A stretch of DNA of 64,000 nucleotides from Marinobacter confluentis (GCF_004785685.1 NZ_SRPF01000002.1:186001-250000); one strand, 5' to 3'; shown: positions 33,946 to 42,231, counted from the stretch's first letter. Numbers and translations are program-made. The notes: a model not told the origin generated them from the letters alone.

Positions 33946-35007
33946 TCAAGATTTGATAAATCGGTAAATAAAGTACTTGAGCTTCTGCTTCAAGTGACCG
34001 GGCTCTGTAAGGCTTGCTACTTCGCCGCTGTAACGGTCTTTGATAGCTTCCGAACGCCAGTCGATAGCCAAAAACTGTGGATTTTCTAAAAACTCCTCTA
34101 GGCAGCGAGTAAGCCCCTGCTCAAGCGGAAAAAAATCTTTCACATCTACATACTCGGCAATTTTTGAACTGTTAAATGTTCGTTTGAACAGGCGGTCGTA
34201 TTTGACCTGGTACTCTGCCCGCGTACACCGAGAGAAGTCGTCTAACCCAAGAAGCAGTACTTTGGGACGCTTGCCGAGGAGTTTCTCTAATACGTTAAGG
34301 TACACATTCAGCACTTCGTGCCAAGTGACGGCTTCTCTCTGCGTGATGTGGTAGGTCTCTCCCAATGCCCGGGGCTCACCAATCAGTTTGGTAATGGCAT
34401 CGGCCACATCGAACCCGTAGGTCAAGGTGGTTAGCTTAGCCACAATATCTTCCGAAAAAACAATGGTGCGGCCTTTTAACGCACGGTAAAGCCAACCTTC
34501 TTTTTCCAGCACACCCAACTGCAGGCGCTGCTCACTGTAGGTAATGTAGGGGCGTACGATAGTCCAGTTGTCGCGACCAGACTGCCTCAGCATGTTTTCC
34601 TGTCTTGCTTTCGCCAGCGAATATTCATCTGTGACAAGAAACTCGGAATCGTTTGAACTGTCGAGCAACCGGGGCGAATCTTCCTGAATCGGCTCTGCAG
34701 AATCGGCATAGACGCGGGCGGAACTTAAGTAGATATATTGGTCAGTGGCGGCCAATAGCTTTGGCGCCCGCTGCTCAAAGACCAGTGTGGGGTACATCAT
34801 GAAATCAACAATCGCGTCCCATTTGCGGGCCAGTATCAGGTCAACGAAGCTGTCATCCTTGGCGTTTCCCTGGATGTACTCAATATTTGCGGTTGCTTTT
34901 CGGGCGGTGCGTGTTGTGACACTGACACTGTGGCCCAGCTCTGCAAGCAATTGCACCAAGTGTTTGCCCATCGCACCGGTCCCACCAAAAACCAGAATAT
35001 TTTTCAT
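33946..35007 (-). CDS. NAD-dependent epimerase/reductase-like SDR
   Basis: About 353 residues, atypical or extended SDR. ILVFGGTGAMGKHLVQLLAE binds the dinucleotide, VDFMMYPTLVFEQRAPKLL follows, YIYLSSARVYADS carries the Ser, and DEYSLAKARQENMLRQ the Y-x3-K pair (Y-S-L-A-K), then IVRPYITYSEQR. Late regions (TYGFDVADAITKLIG, GETYHITQREAVTWHEVL) match sugar-nucleotide oxidoreductases. ATG 35007 overlaps the flippase stop by four bases. It sits directly before the MenD-like enzyme, so the two may act in sequence. Confidence 0.8.
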   Translation of the reverse strand: MKNILVFGGTGAMGKHLVQLLAELGHSVSVTTRTARKATANIEYIQGNAKDDSFVDLILARKWDAIVDFMMYPTLVFEQRAPKLLAATDQYIYLSSARVYADSAEPIQEDSPRLLDSSNDSEFLVTDEYSLAKARQENMLRQSGRDNWTIVRPYITYSEQRLQLGVLEKEGWLYRALKGRTIVFSEDIVAKLTTLTYGFDVADAITKLIGEPRALGETYHITQREAVTWHEVLNVYLNVLEKLLGKRPKVLLLGLDDFSRCTRAEYQVKYDRLFKRTFNSSKIAEYVDVKDFFPLEQGLTRCLEEFLENPQFLAIDWRSEAIKDRYSGEVASLTEPGHLKQKLKYFIYRFIKS

Positions 35008-36539
35008 GCACTTTGCAACTTGGGTAACCGTGAACGAATCATACTTATTACTTTCAATCGCCATGCTTTGTCGAGCCCGATGAAATACATCGCAATAGTA
35101 GATGCAACGAAGCTAGTAAATATTACCAGCGCTGACCAGCAAAAGCCTTCTGGCGACAACTGGTTCAGGACAGAAATCGGGAGCGCTGTAACGAACACCA
35201 TAGCCATTAACGGTATTGCAGTGTGCTTCACGAAGGCACCCATCGGAAATCCAATGAGCCGGTTAACCAGGTAAAGCCGGACACCGAACATCAAAATGTT
35301 GGCTATAATTGCCACAATGAACACGCTGTAGGCTGGTGCGCCTCCAGCTATTACCACCCAAGCGGTGAGAAATATCGCTATCTGAATAGTGCCCAGCGTG
35401 AGTTCATACGCTTTCATTTTTCCAGGGGCTCTGGCTGCTGCGGTTAACGGCATGCTCACTGACAGAATGAGTGCTTCAATTAGTCCCAGTCGAGAAAAAA
35501 GGACGGCGTCAGACGGAACAGTGGTAAGCCAGATGCCGAGGATTGCTTCCATCTCGACCATCATGGGCAGCGCAAACACCCACAGCAGAAAAAAGGTTAT
35601 TTTCGAACCACCCGTGATCAGCCCGAACATGTTCTCGCGTTCGTTTGCGGCATAGCTTTTTATAATGGGCGGGTACAAGCTTGCATTAAAGTTTCCTGAG
35701 AATATGTTTACCTGACTGGCGATCTGCACTGAGAGTGCTCTTGCCGCGACCACTGTCGGGCTGAAGCTTTGATTCAATAAAATGGTTACAGCGTGGGTGC
35801 GGGTGATGGTTGAAATCTGCCCAAACACTGTCCAAGCCGTAAAACTGATAATTTCCTGCAGTAGAGTGGAGTCCCAGTAGATTCTTCGGAGCTGGCATTC
35901 TTCATATCGGTAAATGCAGATTCCGATATAGAGCAATGCATTGACAAAACTCACACACAGCACCAGCAGGCCGTACAGTTCTAACTTGTCCCATGAGATG
36001 TGCTGAAGTAAGAACACCACACCCAGTTTCATGAATGCTTCGACAATCGATATATAGGCGTATAGTTTCATGTCTTCATGAGCCATGATGATGGCCATGA
36101 AGGGGGTGGTAACTACGCTCACCAAAAATGTCAACGTTGTATAATGATAAAGAGCGCTTGCAGCTTCAAACCGGCCATCTGGAACGTCCAGTCGTGTATT
36201 TACAAACCAGAGACCAATTGTCTGGAGGACAACAAAGGCTATCAGGGCTACTGAGGCGTAGAGAGCTAGATTTACTGAAAATGTCTTTTTGAGTCGCTCA
36301 TCGTTTTGATCACCCAATGCAAAGGAAAAAAAACGTTGTGTTGCTTGAGCCAGTGAGCCTGGCAAGAACGCACTGAGGGCAACGAGCGCACCAACAGCGC
36401 CATAGATGCCGTAATCTTCTACTCCCAGTTCATCCAGAACGATCCTGACAGTGTAGAGGCTAACGAACAAGATCAGGAGCTGACGGACATAGAGCATCAG
36501 CGTGTTTTTGGCTATTCGTTCGTTTCGGTCTGAAGTCAT
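35004..36539 (-). CDS. wzx: Wzx-type polysaccharide repeat-unit flippase
   Basis: A 511-residue PST/MATE-like exporter with about twelve to fourteen membrane helices. It starts NTLMLYVRQLLILFVSLYTVRIVLDELGVEDYGIYGAVGALVAL, a layout shared by many Wzx proteins, and carries an extended SRLG-containing central loop. It would move undecaprenyl-linked repeat units across the inner membrane before polymerisation. It follows an unusual 383-base gene-free gap after wzz and is the first gene of the serotype-specific, AT-rich part of the locus. Confidence 0.88.
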   Translation of the reverse strand: MTSDRNERIAKNTLMLYVRQLLILFVSLYTVRIVLDELGVEDYGIYGAVGALVALSAFLPGSLAQATQRFFSFALGDQNDERLKKTFSVNLALYASVALIAFVVLQTIGLWFVNTRLDVPDGRFEAASALYHYTTLTFLVSVVTTPFMAIIMAHEDMKLYAYISIVEAFMKLGVVFLLQHISWDKLELYGLLVLCVSFVNALLYIGICIYRYEECQLRRIYWDSTLLQEIISFTAWTVFGQISTITRTHAVTILLNQSFSPTVVAARALSVQIASQVNIFSGNFNASLYPPIIKSYAANERENMFGLITGGSKITFFLLWVFALPMMVEMEAILGIWLTTVPSDAVLFSRLGLIEALILSVSMPLTAAARAPGKMKAYELTLGTIQIAIFLTAWVVIAGGAPAYSVFIVAIIANILMFGVRLYLVNRLIGFPMGAFVKHTAIPLMAMVFVTALPISVLNQLSPEGFCWSALVIFTSFVASTIAMYFIGLDKAWRLKVISMIRSRLPKLQSA

Positions 36540-36612
36540 GCTTGATCTTGATCGTATCGATTAACTACAGCCATTTATATGCGTCCAAATTTGGAAAAAC
36601 GACTTTTAAAGC

Positions 36613-36831
36613 TGGAAACTTACTTTTGGTCGCAAACAGTAAGATTACTCGGAAAGCACTTTTCCGAAGCTGGAAATGAAGCGGATTGAATTTCCAGAGC
36701 TGGAAACGAGTCTCACCCAACAATGACTTCGACTGTTTGGAAACATGCTATCCAAAGTTAGTAATTGACCTGATTGAATTTCCAGGGCTGGATACGAATT
36801 TCACCGGATAATTTCTGCTATTTTCTGGAAA
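36613..36831. repeat. Tandem-like degenerate repeats in the wzz-wzx gap
   Basis: The 383-base gap 36540-36922 has no gene. It holds six degenerate copies of a (G)CTGGAAACGAG-like core, with TGGAAA or TGGATA at 36613, 36671, 36701, 36738, 36789 and 36826. The best pair is a 34-base direct repeat (36684-36717 and 36772-36805) with about five mismatches. The first of these contains a perfect palindrome TTTCCAG-AG-CTGGAAA. It could be a regulatory array, a folded leader upstream of wzx, or the trace of an old recombination joint. Confidence 0.6.
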
Positions 36832-36922
36832 CGGGCTTTACAAGGGTGAAAATCCGAACATCTAACCAATTCGTTACTGAGGGCTTTATAAAACCGATAA
36901 GGGCCTCTTATCGAGTCCAGCT

Positions 36923-37870
36923 TTAATCTTCACTTTCAGCCTGCCCTCTACCTGAGCGGATAAAGGCCAGGATAAATACTGTGAATACCCCAAGCATACC
37001 GCCCAGCATTGTGGCTATCACCGCAATCAGCGCTCTTTTCGGCTCACTTTTTTCCTGAGGAACCACGGCTGGATCGACTGTCTCGAACACGTACTCCTGT
37101 TGAGCGCTAGCAAGCATGACTGTCCGGGTTTCACTTTCTATGAGCTGGTAAAACACTTGCTGCATGCCGGCAATGTTGGTTTCACTGAGCTTTGCTTCAA
37201 GGTAATCAATGCGGGCTTCGGCTTTTTGTACATCCTGCTCTCGCATGTGTTCGTTAATGTCCTGTACCAGCCATTCGGCCCATTGCTTTGCCACTGGGGG
37301 TGCCTGGCTTTTAATCCTCAGGCTGACCATGCCGGTGTCTTTGTTTTCCGACAGGCTCAGGTGGTTCTCTTTGAATTTTTTCACCATATCCCAGTCCGTG
37401 GGCTTCAGGCTTTCGCCATCGTGATCGATCAGCCATTCCTGAGTTTCTGGGTTATAAACTTCCCGGTCGATGACCCACTTTTCGTTTCTCATGTCCCAGG
37501 CTTTGGTCGTCATGAGGGGAACAGTAAGGTTGTGCCGATGGATGAAATCCGTCAGAAAGGCACGCGACTGGAGGACTTCTTTTGCCATGACTGTCTGGTT
37601 GGTCCCACCCCCGCCTATGTTGATGCCCGCTAGGCTAGCCAGGCCACCAAGTTGGCCGCCAAGTCCTCGGCTTCCGCCTTCATCTTGCGAAGGAGCCAGG
37701 AGTACGTTCGCCTGGTAGATGTTTGGCTTACTGAGGGCGTAGAACACACCGCCTGCGGCGAAGATGATTGTGGTGGCGATGATGATCCACTTGCCGCGCC
37801 AGAGGGTGGCGAAGAGTTCGCGGAGGTCGATTTCGTCGTCTGGGTAGTGGGGTGTGGTTGGTTCGGCCAC
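36923..37870 (-). CDS. wzz: Wzz-family polysaccharide chain-length regulator
   Basis: A 315-residue inner-membrane protein with the Wzz architecture. A cytoplasmic N-terminus with DDEIDLRELFATLWRGKWII leads into TM1 (about 29-48), then a large periplasmic coiled domain with a glycine-rich stretch (GGLASLAGINIGGGG), then a C-terminal TM2 (about 283-307) preceded by a proline-containing segment (VPQEKSEPKRALIAV). There is no C-terminal tyrosine-kinase domain as in Wzc. It sets modal length of the polymer made by Wzy. The GTG start at 37870 has an AAGGA ribosome site. Its upstream gap to wza is filled by REP palindromes. Confidence 0.9.
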   Translation of the reverse strand: MAEPTTPHYPDDEIDLRELFATLWRGKWIIIATTIIFAAGGVFYALSKPNIYQANVLLAPSQDEGGSRGLGGQLGGLASLAGINIGGGGTNQTVMAKEVLQSRAFLTDFIHRHNLTVPLMTTKAWDMRNEKWVIDREVYNPETQEWLIDHDGESLKPTDWDMVKKFKENHLSLSENKDTGMVSLRIKSQAPPVAKQWAEWLVQDINEHMREQDVQKAEARIDYLEAKLSETNIAGMQQVFYQLIESETRTVMLASAQQEYVFETVDPAVVPQEKSEPKRALIAVIATMLGGMLGVFTVFILAFIRSGRGQAESED

Positions 37871-37903
37871 TTATTTTTCCTTGGTTGTGCTTGGGTGCCT
37901 TGT

Positions 37904-37931
37904 GGGGTCTGACCTCGTCGGGTCAGACCCC
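37904..37931. repeat. REP pair between wza and wzz (slightly degenerate)
   Basis: GGGGTCTGACCTC followed by GGGTCAGACCCC, head to head, in the intergenic gap. Same family as the RAYT-linked REPs, with one base changed in the first copy. Confidence 0.85.
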
Positions 37932-37987
37932 TGGGCTGGTTTGTTCGGCCACGTTGGTTGTGCCCTGGTTTGGCTTGGGTGGTGGCT

Positions 37988-38016
37988 GGGTCAGACCCCG
38001 TTTGGGGTCAGACCCT
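37988..38016. repeat. REP pair just downstream of wza
   Basis: GGGTCAGACCCC (from 37988) and GGGGTCAGACCC (to 38015) joined by GTTT, placed 17 bases past the wza stop in the direction of transcription. Its palindromic fold could stabilise the upstream mRNA or modulate wzz expression. Confidence 0.85.
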
Positions 38017-38032
38017 CTGGCCCTTTGGCCGT

Positions 38033-40621
38033 TTACAGATTGCCTACGGCGGCGGCGCCTAGGGCCATTTGGTAGACGATCTGGCTTACGTTGGTCCACA
38101 GTTCCAGCTGGTTCAGGCGGTCTACGTCGATTGGGACGATGATGGTGTCGCCCGGCGCCAGTTGCTGGCTGCGGCCGCCGAACCAGCGGCTTTTCTCTGG
38201 CAGCATTACGGAACCGTCTGCTTTCACGACGTATACCCTGTCTTCGTCTGCCTGGCGGGTGGGGCCGCCGCTGCGTTCCAGGTAGTCGTCAACCGTCAGC
38301 CCTTCGGTGTGAAGGTGGCTGGTTGGGAACTGGACTTCGCCGAATACACTGACAGCCTGGGGTATTTCGGGAATGGTCAGGGTATCGCCATTCTGGAGGC
38401 GGATGGGCTGGTAGTCGCTGTCGCTGACCACCGCTTGAAGGTTGATCACCATTCTTCCAACGGGGCGGGCTTCCTGAACATCATCCAACAATTTCTGTAC
38501 CTGTTCGGTGCGTTCTGCGCTCTGGCCGCCTATGTCGTTGCCCTCTAGTTGAACTCCCAGCAAGTCACCCTGTAGCCGTTCTTCCGCTTCCTGAAGTCGT
38601 TGCGCTTCCAGTTGGCGGAGTTTTTCGCGGGTGAATACGGCGCCTTGCGGGAAAGCGTTGCTGGTCAAACCGCCGGCGCGCTCGATGACGTCACGAAGGG
38701 TCTCACCATCACGGATGGTGTATTCCCCGGGGTAGCGCACTTCGCCGTCCAGTTCGATGGTTCTGGTACGGGCGAACTCGGGGATGGATTTGATCAGCAG
38801 GCGGTCACGGCTTTTCAGGGATACCGATGCGTCGCCGGCCATCACGGCTTGAAGGTCCAGGTTCTGAATGCGGGTTATTCCGGTGCCTTCTTCGTCCACT
38901 TCGAAGCTTGCCAGTTCTGCGGTATAGAGTGATGCAGAGTCTTTCAGGCCGCCAGCGACGTAGATGGCATCTGCCACCTGTTTGGATGCGGGCAGCGGGT
39001 ATTCACCGGGGTAGCGCACGGGGCCGGTTACCTGGATGGTTTGCTGCGGGGCGCCGGGCCTGGCTTGGGATTTCAGGCGTTCCAGCACGGGGGCGAACAG
39101 GCTTTCGCGGCTGAAGCGGCTGTAGTCGGGTTCTTGGCCCTCCACGTTCTGAATCTCAGTGCCTCGACGGCGCAGCTCTTCTTCCTGGCTTTCGTTACGG
39201 TCTTCGCTTTTCGCGTTCACTTTGCCTTCATCAGCGAAGATCAGTAGCCGGTCTTTTTCCTGCAGGCGTATGTCCTGTGCACCACCGGGATTCGAGACGG
39301 CATCCCGCAGACGCAGGTTGATGACGGATACGGTGTCGGTTTCCGGATCGGTCCGAACGATGGCGGCGTAGCGGTGGTCTGCTTCGGGCAGCAGATCACT
39401 GTTCAGGGAGGGAATGACGGAGCTAATGCGCATTCCCGGTACCCAGGCAAACCGGCCCGGCCGTGTGGCGGCGCCTGTTACTTCAACGTATTGCCCGGTG
39501 ATCTCTGAAATGGAGGCTACTTCAATTCGGTCACCGGGTTTCACCGCTGCCTGCTTGCCTTTCTGAGTGGTCAGGTTGGCTTCGGCAATGATGCGCAGGA
39601 AGTCATCGTTGTTGCGTTCAATACGCACCAGCTGTGGGTAGGCCTGTGGGGTCAACCCGCCAGCCAGTTTGACCAGTTCCTGCAGGCTGGTGTTGTTTTT
39701 AAGCTCGTACAGGGCCGGGCGGTAGACTTCGCCCTCAATACCTACACGGTCACCAACGGGCGGGATGAAGATGACGTCGCCGGGCTGCAGTCGGTTGTCG
39801 TTGGAGGTGTCCCCTTTTAATAGCAGGTCGTACAGGTCCAGTTCGCCAATCAGTTCGCCGTTGCGTTTGTGCTGGATCTTACGCAGGGAGCCGGTGCGCT
39901 GGATGCCGCCGGACACGTAGAGGGCGTTGGTGATGGTAGACAGGGAACTGACTGTGTAGGAACCGGCGTTTCTGGCCTCACCCAGCACGAATACGCGCAT
40001 GCTGCGAAGTTCGCCCAGGCTCACGCTGGCCTGTACGCCGATGTACTGTTCGGACACCCGTTTCTTGATCTGCTGCCGGGCCTGGTCAAAGGTCAGGCCT
40101 GCGACCGTTTGCGGGCCGGACTGGGGGAAGCTTATGGTTCCGTCCCGGCTGATGGGCAGCTCCAGTTGCTGGTTTTCCTTGCCCCAGAGCTGAACCCGCA
40201 ACACGTCGCCGGGGCCCAGGGTGTAATCGTTGGGGATGGGGATTTCGGTTACGGGGGCGAAGGTGGTGGGGCTGCCCGCGAACAGGTCATAGCCGAAGGG
40301 TTTCAGGCCGCCGTTTTTCCGGTCTTGCTCATCGTCTTTTTCCTGTTGTTCTTGCTGCCCTTGCCGCTGGGCCTGTTGCCGTTCCTGATCCGATACGGCG
40401 TCCACGGGTTCAACCACGTCGACATCCCGGGGGCGCTGGTTCTGCATGCCGCCAGAGCCGGTGATGGATTCCAGGTCTATGCCATACTGGCCAGCCAGGG
40501 CTTCCTGCTGGGATCGGGGCATGTTCTTGAACTGTTCGATCTGGGACTGGCTGATCGATTGGGCGGCGATGGTAGCTGGCAACGCAAGAGCGGCTGCGAA
40601 GAGAAGTTTTTTTAGATTCAC
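38033..40621 (-). CDS. wza: Wza-type outer-membrane polysaccharide export protein with several SLBB domains
   Basis: An 862-residue exporter, much longer than E. coli Wza (about 380). A signal peptide (MNLKKLLFAAALALPATIAAQ) lacks a lipobox Cys, so it is not a lipoprotein. An acidic and Gln-rich linker (residues about 70-100) is followed by the Poly_export domain (ITEIPIPNDYTLGPGDVLRVQLWG-like, about 125-210), then repeated SLBB domains, each with a VxGxVxxPGxY-type core: VFVLGEARNAGSY, VGIEGEVYRPALYEL, EVTGAATRPGRFA, VTGPVRYPGEYPL, LDGEVRYPGEYTI and VFGEVQFPTSHL. It would form the periplasmic/outer-membrane conduit for polymer. Start is GTG 40621. REPs flank it on both sides. Confidence 0.92.
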   Translation of the reverse strand: MNLKKLLFAAALALPATIAAQSISQSQIEQFKNMPRSQQEALAGQYGIDLESITGSGGMQNQRPRDVDVVEPVDAVSDQERQQAQRQGQQEQQEKDDEQDRKNGGLKPFGYDLFAGSPTTFAPVTEIPIPNDYTLGPGDVLRVQLWGKENQQLELPISRDGTISFPQSGPQTVAGLTFDQARQQIKKRVSEQYIGVQASVSLGELRSMRVFVLGEARNAGSYTVSSLSTITNALYVSGGIQRTGSLRKIQHKRNGELIGELDLYDLLLKGDTSNDNRLQPGDVIFIPPVGDRVGIEGEVYRPALYELKNNTSLQELVKLAGGLTPQAYPQLVRIERNNDDFLRIIAEANLTTQKGKQAAVKPGDRIEVASISEITGQYVEVTGAATRPGRFAWVPGMRISSVIPSLNSDLLPEADHRYAAIVRTDPETDTVSVINLRLRDAVSNPGGAQDIRLQEKDRLLIFADEGKVNAKSEDRNESQEEELRRRGTEIQNVEGQEPDYSRFSRESLFAPVLERLKSQARPGAPQQTIQVTGPVRYPGEYPLPASKQVADAIYVAGGLKDSASLYTAELASFEVDEEGTGITRIQNLDLQAVMAGDASVSLKSRDRLLIKSIPEFARTRTIELDGEVRYPGEYTIRDGETLRDVIERAGGLTSNAFPQGAVFTREKLRQLEAQRLQEAEERLQGDLLGVQLEGNDIGGQSAERTEQVQKLLDDVQEARPVGRMVINLQAVVSDSDYQPIRLQNGDTLTIPEIPQAVSVFGEVQFPTSHLHTEGLTVDDYLERSGGPTRQADEDRVYVVKADGSVMLPEKSRWFGGRSQQLAPGDTIIVPIDVDRLNQLELWTNVSQIVYQMALGAAAVGNL

Positions 40622-40683
40622 TGTTAGTCCTGGGGCATAGAATCTATGAAGACTCAGTTAATTATGAACGGGTCAGTATAAGA

Positions 40684-40711
40684 GGGTCAGACCCCTTTTG
40701 GGGTCAGACCC
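40684..40711. repeat. REP pair between wzi and wza
   Basis: GGGTCAGACCCC (40684-40695) and GGGGTCAGACCC (40700-40711) separated by TTTT, 20 bases after the wzi stop. With the copies at 37.9-38.0 kb, both gaps around wza carry the same repeat. Confidence 0.88.
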
Positions 40712-40731
40712 TGTTTCAAAGAATAAAGTTT

Positions 40732-42231
40732 TTAGAAGCGGTAACGCCAGGCGGCGCCGACAGACCACTGGTCTCTCTCGCCGCTTAGGAGTTCAATTTT
40801 TTTATCGGTGGCCTGGGCGGTCAGGTCCAGCCAGCCGTTCAGGAATTGGGTGCCGTAGCTGGCTTCCAGTATGGCAACGTCCTGATCTTTGGTCGGCAGA
40901 AAGGCAAAGACGTCGCTATCTGTAACGGTCGCACCAACGGAGCCGTCCTGGTTCAGGCTGGCTGCGGTCAGGTTCATGCCAAGGTTACTGCCATCGGGAA
41001 AGAAGTTGAACACCCCGAACGTTACGGCCTCCGCGTCGCCATCAATGCTGGCGCCCATGCTGCGGCCGTAATGGTGGTAGCCGGTCTGGTACCGAAAGTG
41101 TTCATAGGTGATATTAGGCAGCGGGTCGCCCAGCAGATCGTCGGCCAGAGTGTTGGCGTACTCCAGGTACCACTGCTGGTCCTGGGCGAAAAGCGAGCTT
41201 GTCCAGTCTGCACCGAAGAGCCAGGACTTGCGGGCGGGAAAGGCTCCGGCTTCATCCTCGCCCATCATCTGGCTATACAGGCCCATGCTCTGGTCGCCCA
41301 CCGCAAAGCCGTAACGTATATCGATGCTGCCAAGTTGATTGCCGGGGTCATTCTCGGAGCCATCCTGCGAATTATCCCTTCCAGCCAGAATATCCACGAT
41401 GGTTGAGAAATTTTCCGGCCGGCCTTCGCCGCCAAACATCATGATTCGGGACAGCCCGATATCCAGGCCTCCCAGCGGGCGAAAGCCAAAACGCATACCG
41501 ATCAGTTTTGTATCTGGCACCACCCGGTTGCTCTCCAACTGCCCCGCGAACAGGCTGAACTGCCAGGGTCCGACCCATTGTAACCACTGCGTTTCAGGGG
41601 CGGCGGTTTCGCTGCGATTCAGCCAGACCGAAGGCAGTGGCCGGGCGTTATTCGACAATATCAGGCTGTGTTTCCAGCCCGGGCCCCACCAGCGGTCAAT
41701 CGCGCCAGCACCGACAACCCAGTTACTGACGGTTGCTGCCAGGTAGCTGCCGTCAAACCGGAGCGTTTCATCGTCTTCGGGATTGAGGGCAACCGAGGGG
41801 CTGACGCCAAACGCCCAATATTCGCCCTGCCACTGAAGGTCGGCTTTGAGTTCACCCTGATGATCCGCGTTGGATGCCGAGAATCCCTGAAAAAATAAGG
41901 ACTCGCTGATTCCAGAAATGGCCGCTTCTGCCCGGAAACCCGGTACCGCGTTTTGTTCCTTTTCGAAACCCAGGTAGGCGTAGGCGCCAGCGACGGATTC
42001 GTCGCCTGCCAGTGATGACTGGTCGACGCCACTATGAATGTCTGCCCATGACACCGGCCAGGTGGTGGCTACTCTGTCCAGGTGCCCCCGATCGGCCAGT
42101 TTCTGGATGGCGAAACGCGCTCTGCTGTCACCAGGCTCCAGCCAGGGCGCAGCGGTGGCAACCGGGGCAATTGAAAGGACGAAAAGGCACGCTACCGCCC
42201 CACCGACCAGGGTCCAGTGTTTTGAGGTCAT
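40732..42231 (-). CDS. wzi: Wzi-family capsule assembly outer-membrane protein
   Basis: A 499-residue beta-barrel protein. The signal peptide (MTSKHWTLVGGAVACLFVLS to about residue 28) is followed by APWLEPGDSRARFAIQKLADRGHLD, the typical Wzi opening, then alternating beta strands with WVVGAGAIDRWWGPGWKHSLILSNNARP, the family hallmark WGP region, and a C-terminal aromatic residue (WRYRF). Wzi anchors or orders surface polysaccharide at the outer membrane. It is the first structural gene of the operon. A perfect ops element lies in codons 11-15, within the signal-peptide code. Confidence 0.9.
   Translation of the reverse strand: MTSKHWTLVGGAVACLFVLSIAPVATAAPWLEPGDSRARFAIQKLADRGHLDRVATTWPVSWADIHSGVDQSSLAGDESVAGAYAYLGFEKEQNAVPGFRAEAAISGISESLFFQGFSASNADHQGELKADLQWQGEYWAFGVSPSVALNPEDDETLRFDGSYLAATVSNWVVGAGAIDRWWGPGWKHSLILSNNARPLPSVWLNRSETAAPETQWLQWVGPWQFSLFAGQLESNRVVPDTKLIGMRFGFRPLGGLDIGLSRIMMFGGEGRPENFSTIVDILAGRDNSQDGSENDPGNQLGSIDIRYGFAVGDQSMGLYSQMMGEDEAGAFPARKSWLFGADWTSSLFAQDQQWYLEYANTLADDLLGDPLPNITYEHFRYQTGYHHYGRSMGASIDGDAEAVTFGVFNFFPDGSNLGMNLTAASLNQDGSVGATVTDSDVFAFLPTKDQDVAILEASYGTQFLNGWLDLTAQATDKKIELLSGERDQWSVGAAWRYRF
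42188..42199 (-). promoter_or_regulatory. ops element (RfaH loading site) inside the wzi signal-peptide code
   Basis: On the minus strand the bases read GGCGGTAGCGTG, preceded by GG, so the last 14 bases of the classic JUMPstart sequence (GGGGCGGTAGCGTG) are present exactly; CCTTTTCGTC follows. In E. coli such ops sites lie in untranslated leaders, pause RNA polymerase and recruit RfaH. Here it begins 33 bases into the coding region. The rfaH gene itself ends 209 bases upstream of the wzi start codon, which makes chance occurrence unlikely. Confidence 0.82.

Noticed and set aside
36540..36922. CRISPR-like array in the wzz-wzx gap
   Set aside because: The repeats are degenerate, irregularly spaced (30-58 bases) and there are no cas genes.
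37852..38142. Small plus-strand open frames over the wza-wzz gap
   Set aside because: They are made of REP and low-complexity G/T-rich sequence plus the antisense of wza; no gene-like start or composition.
38069..40615. Long plus-strand open frames opposite wza
   Set aside because: High-GC antisense shadows of a well-supported minus-strand gene.
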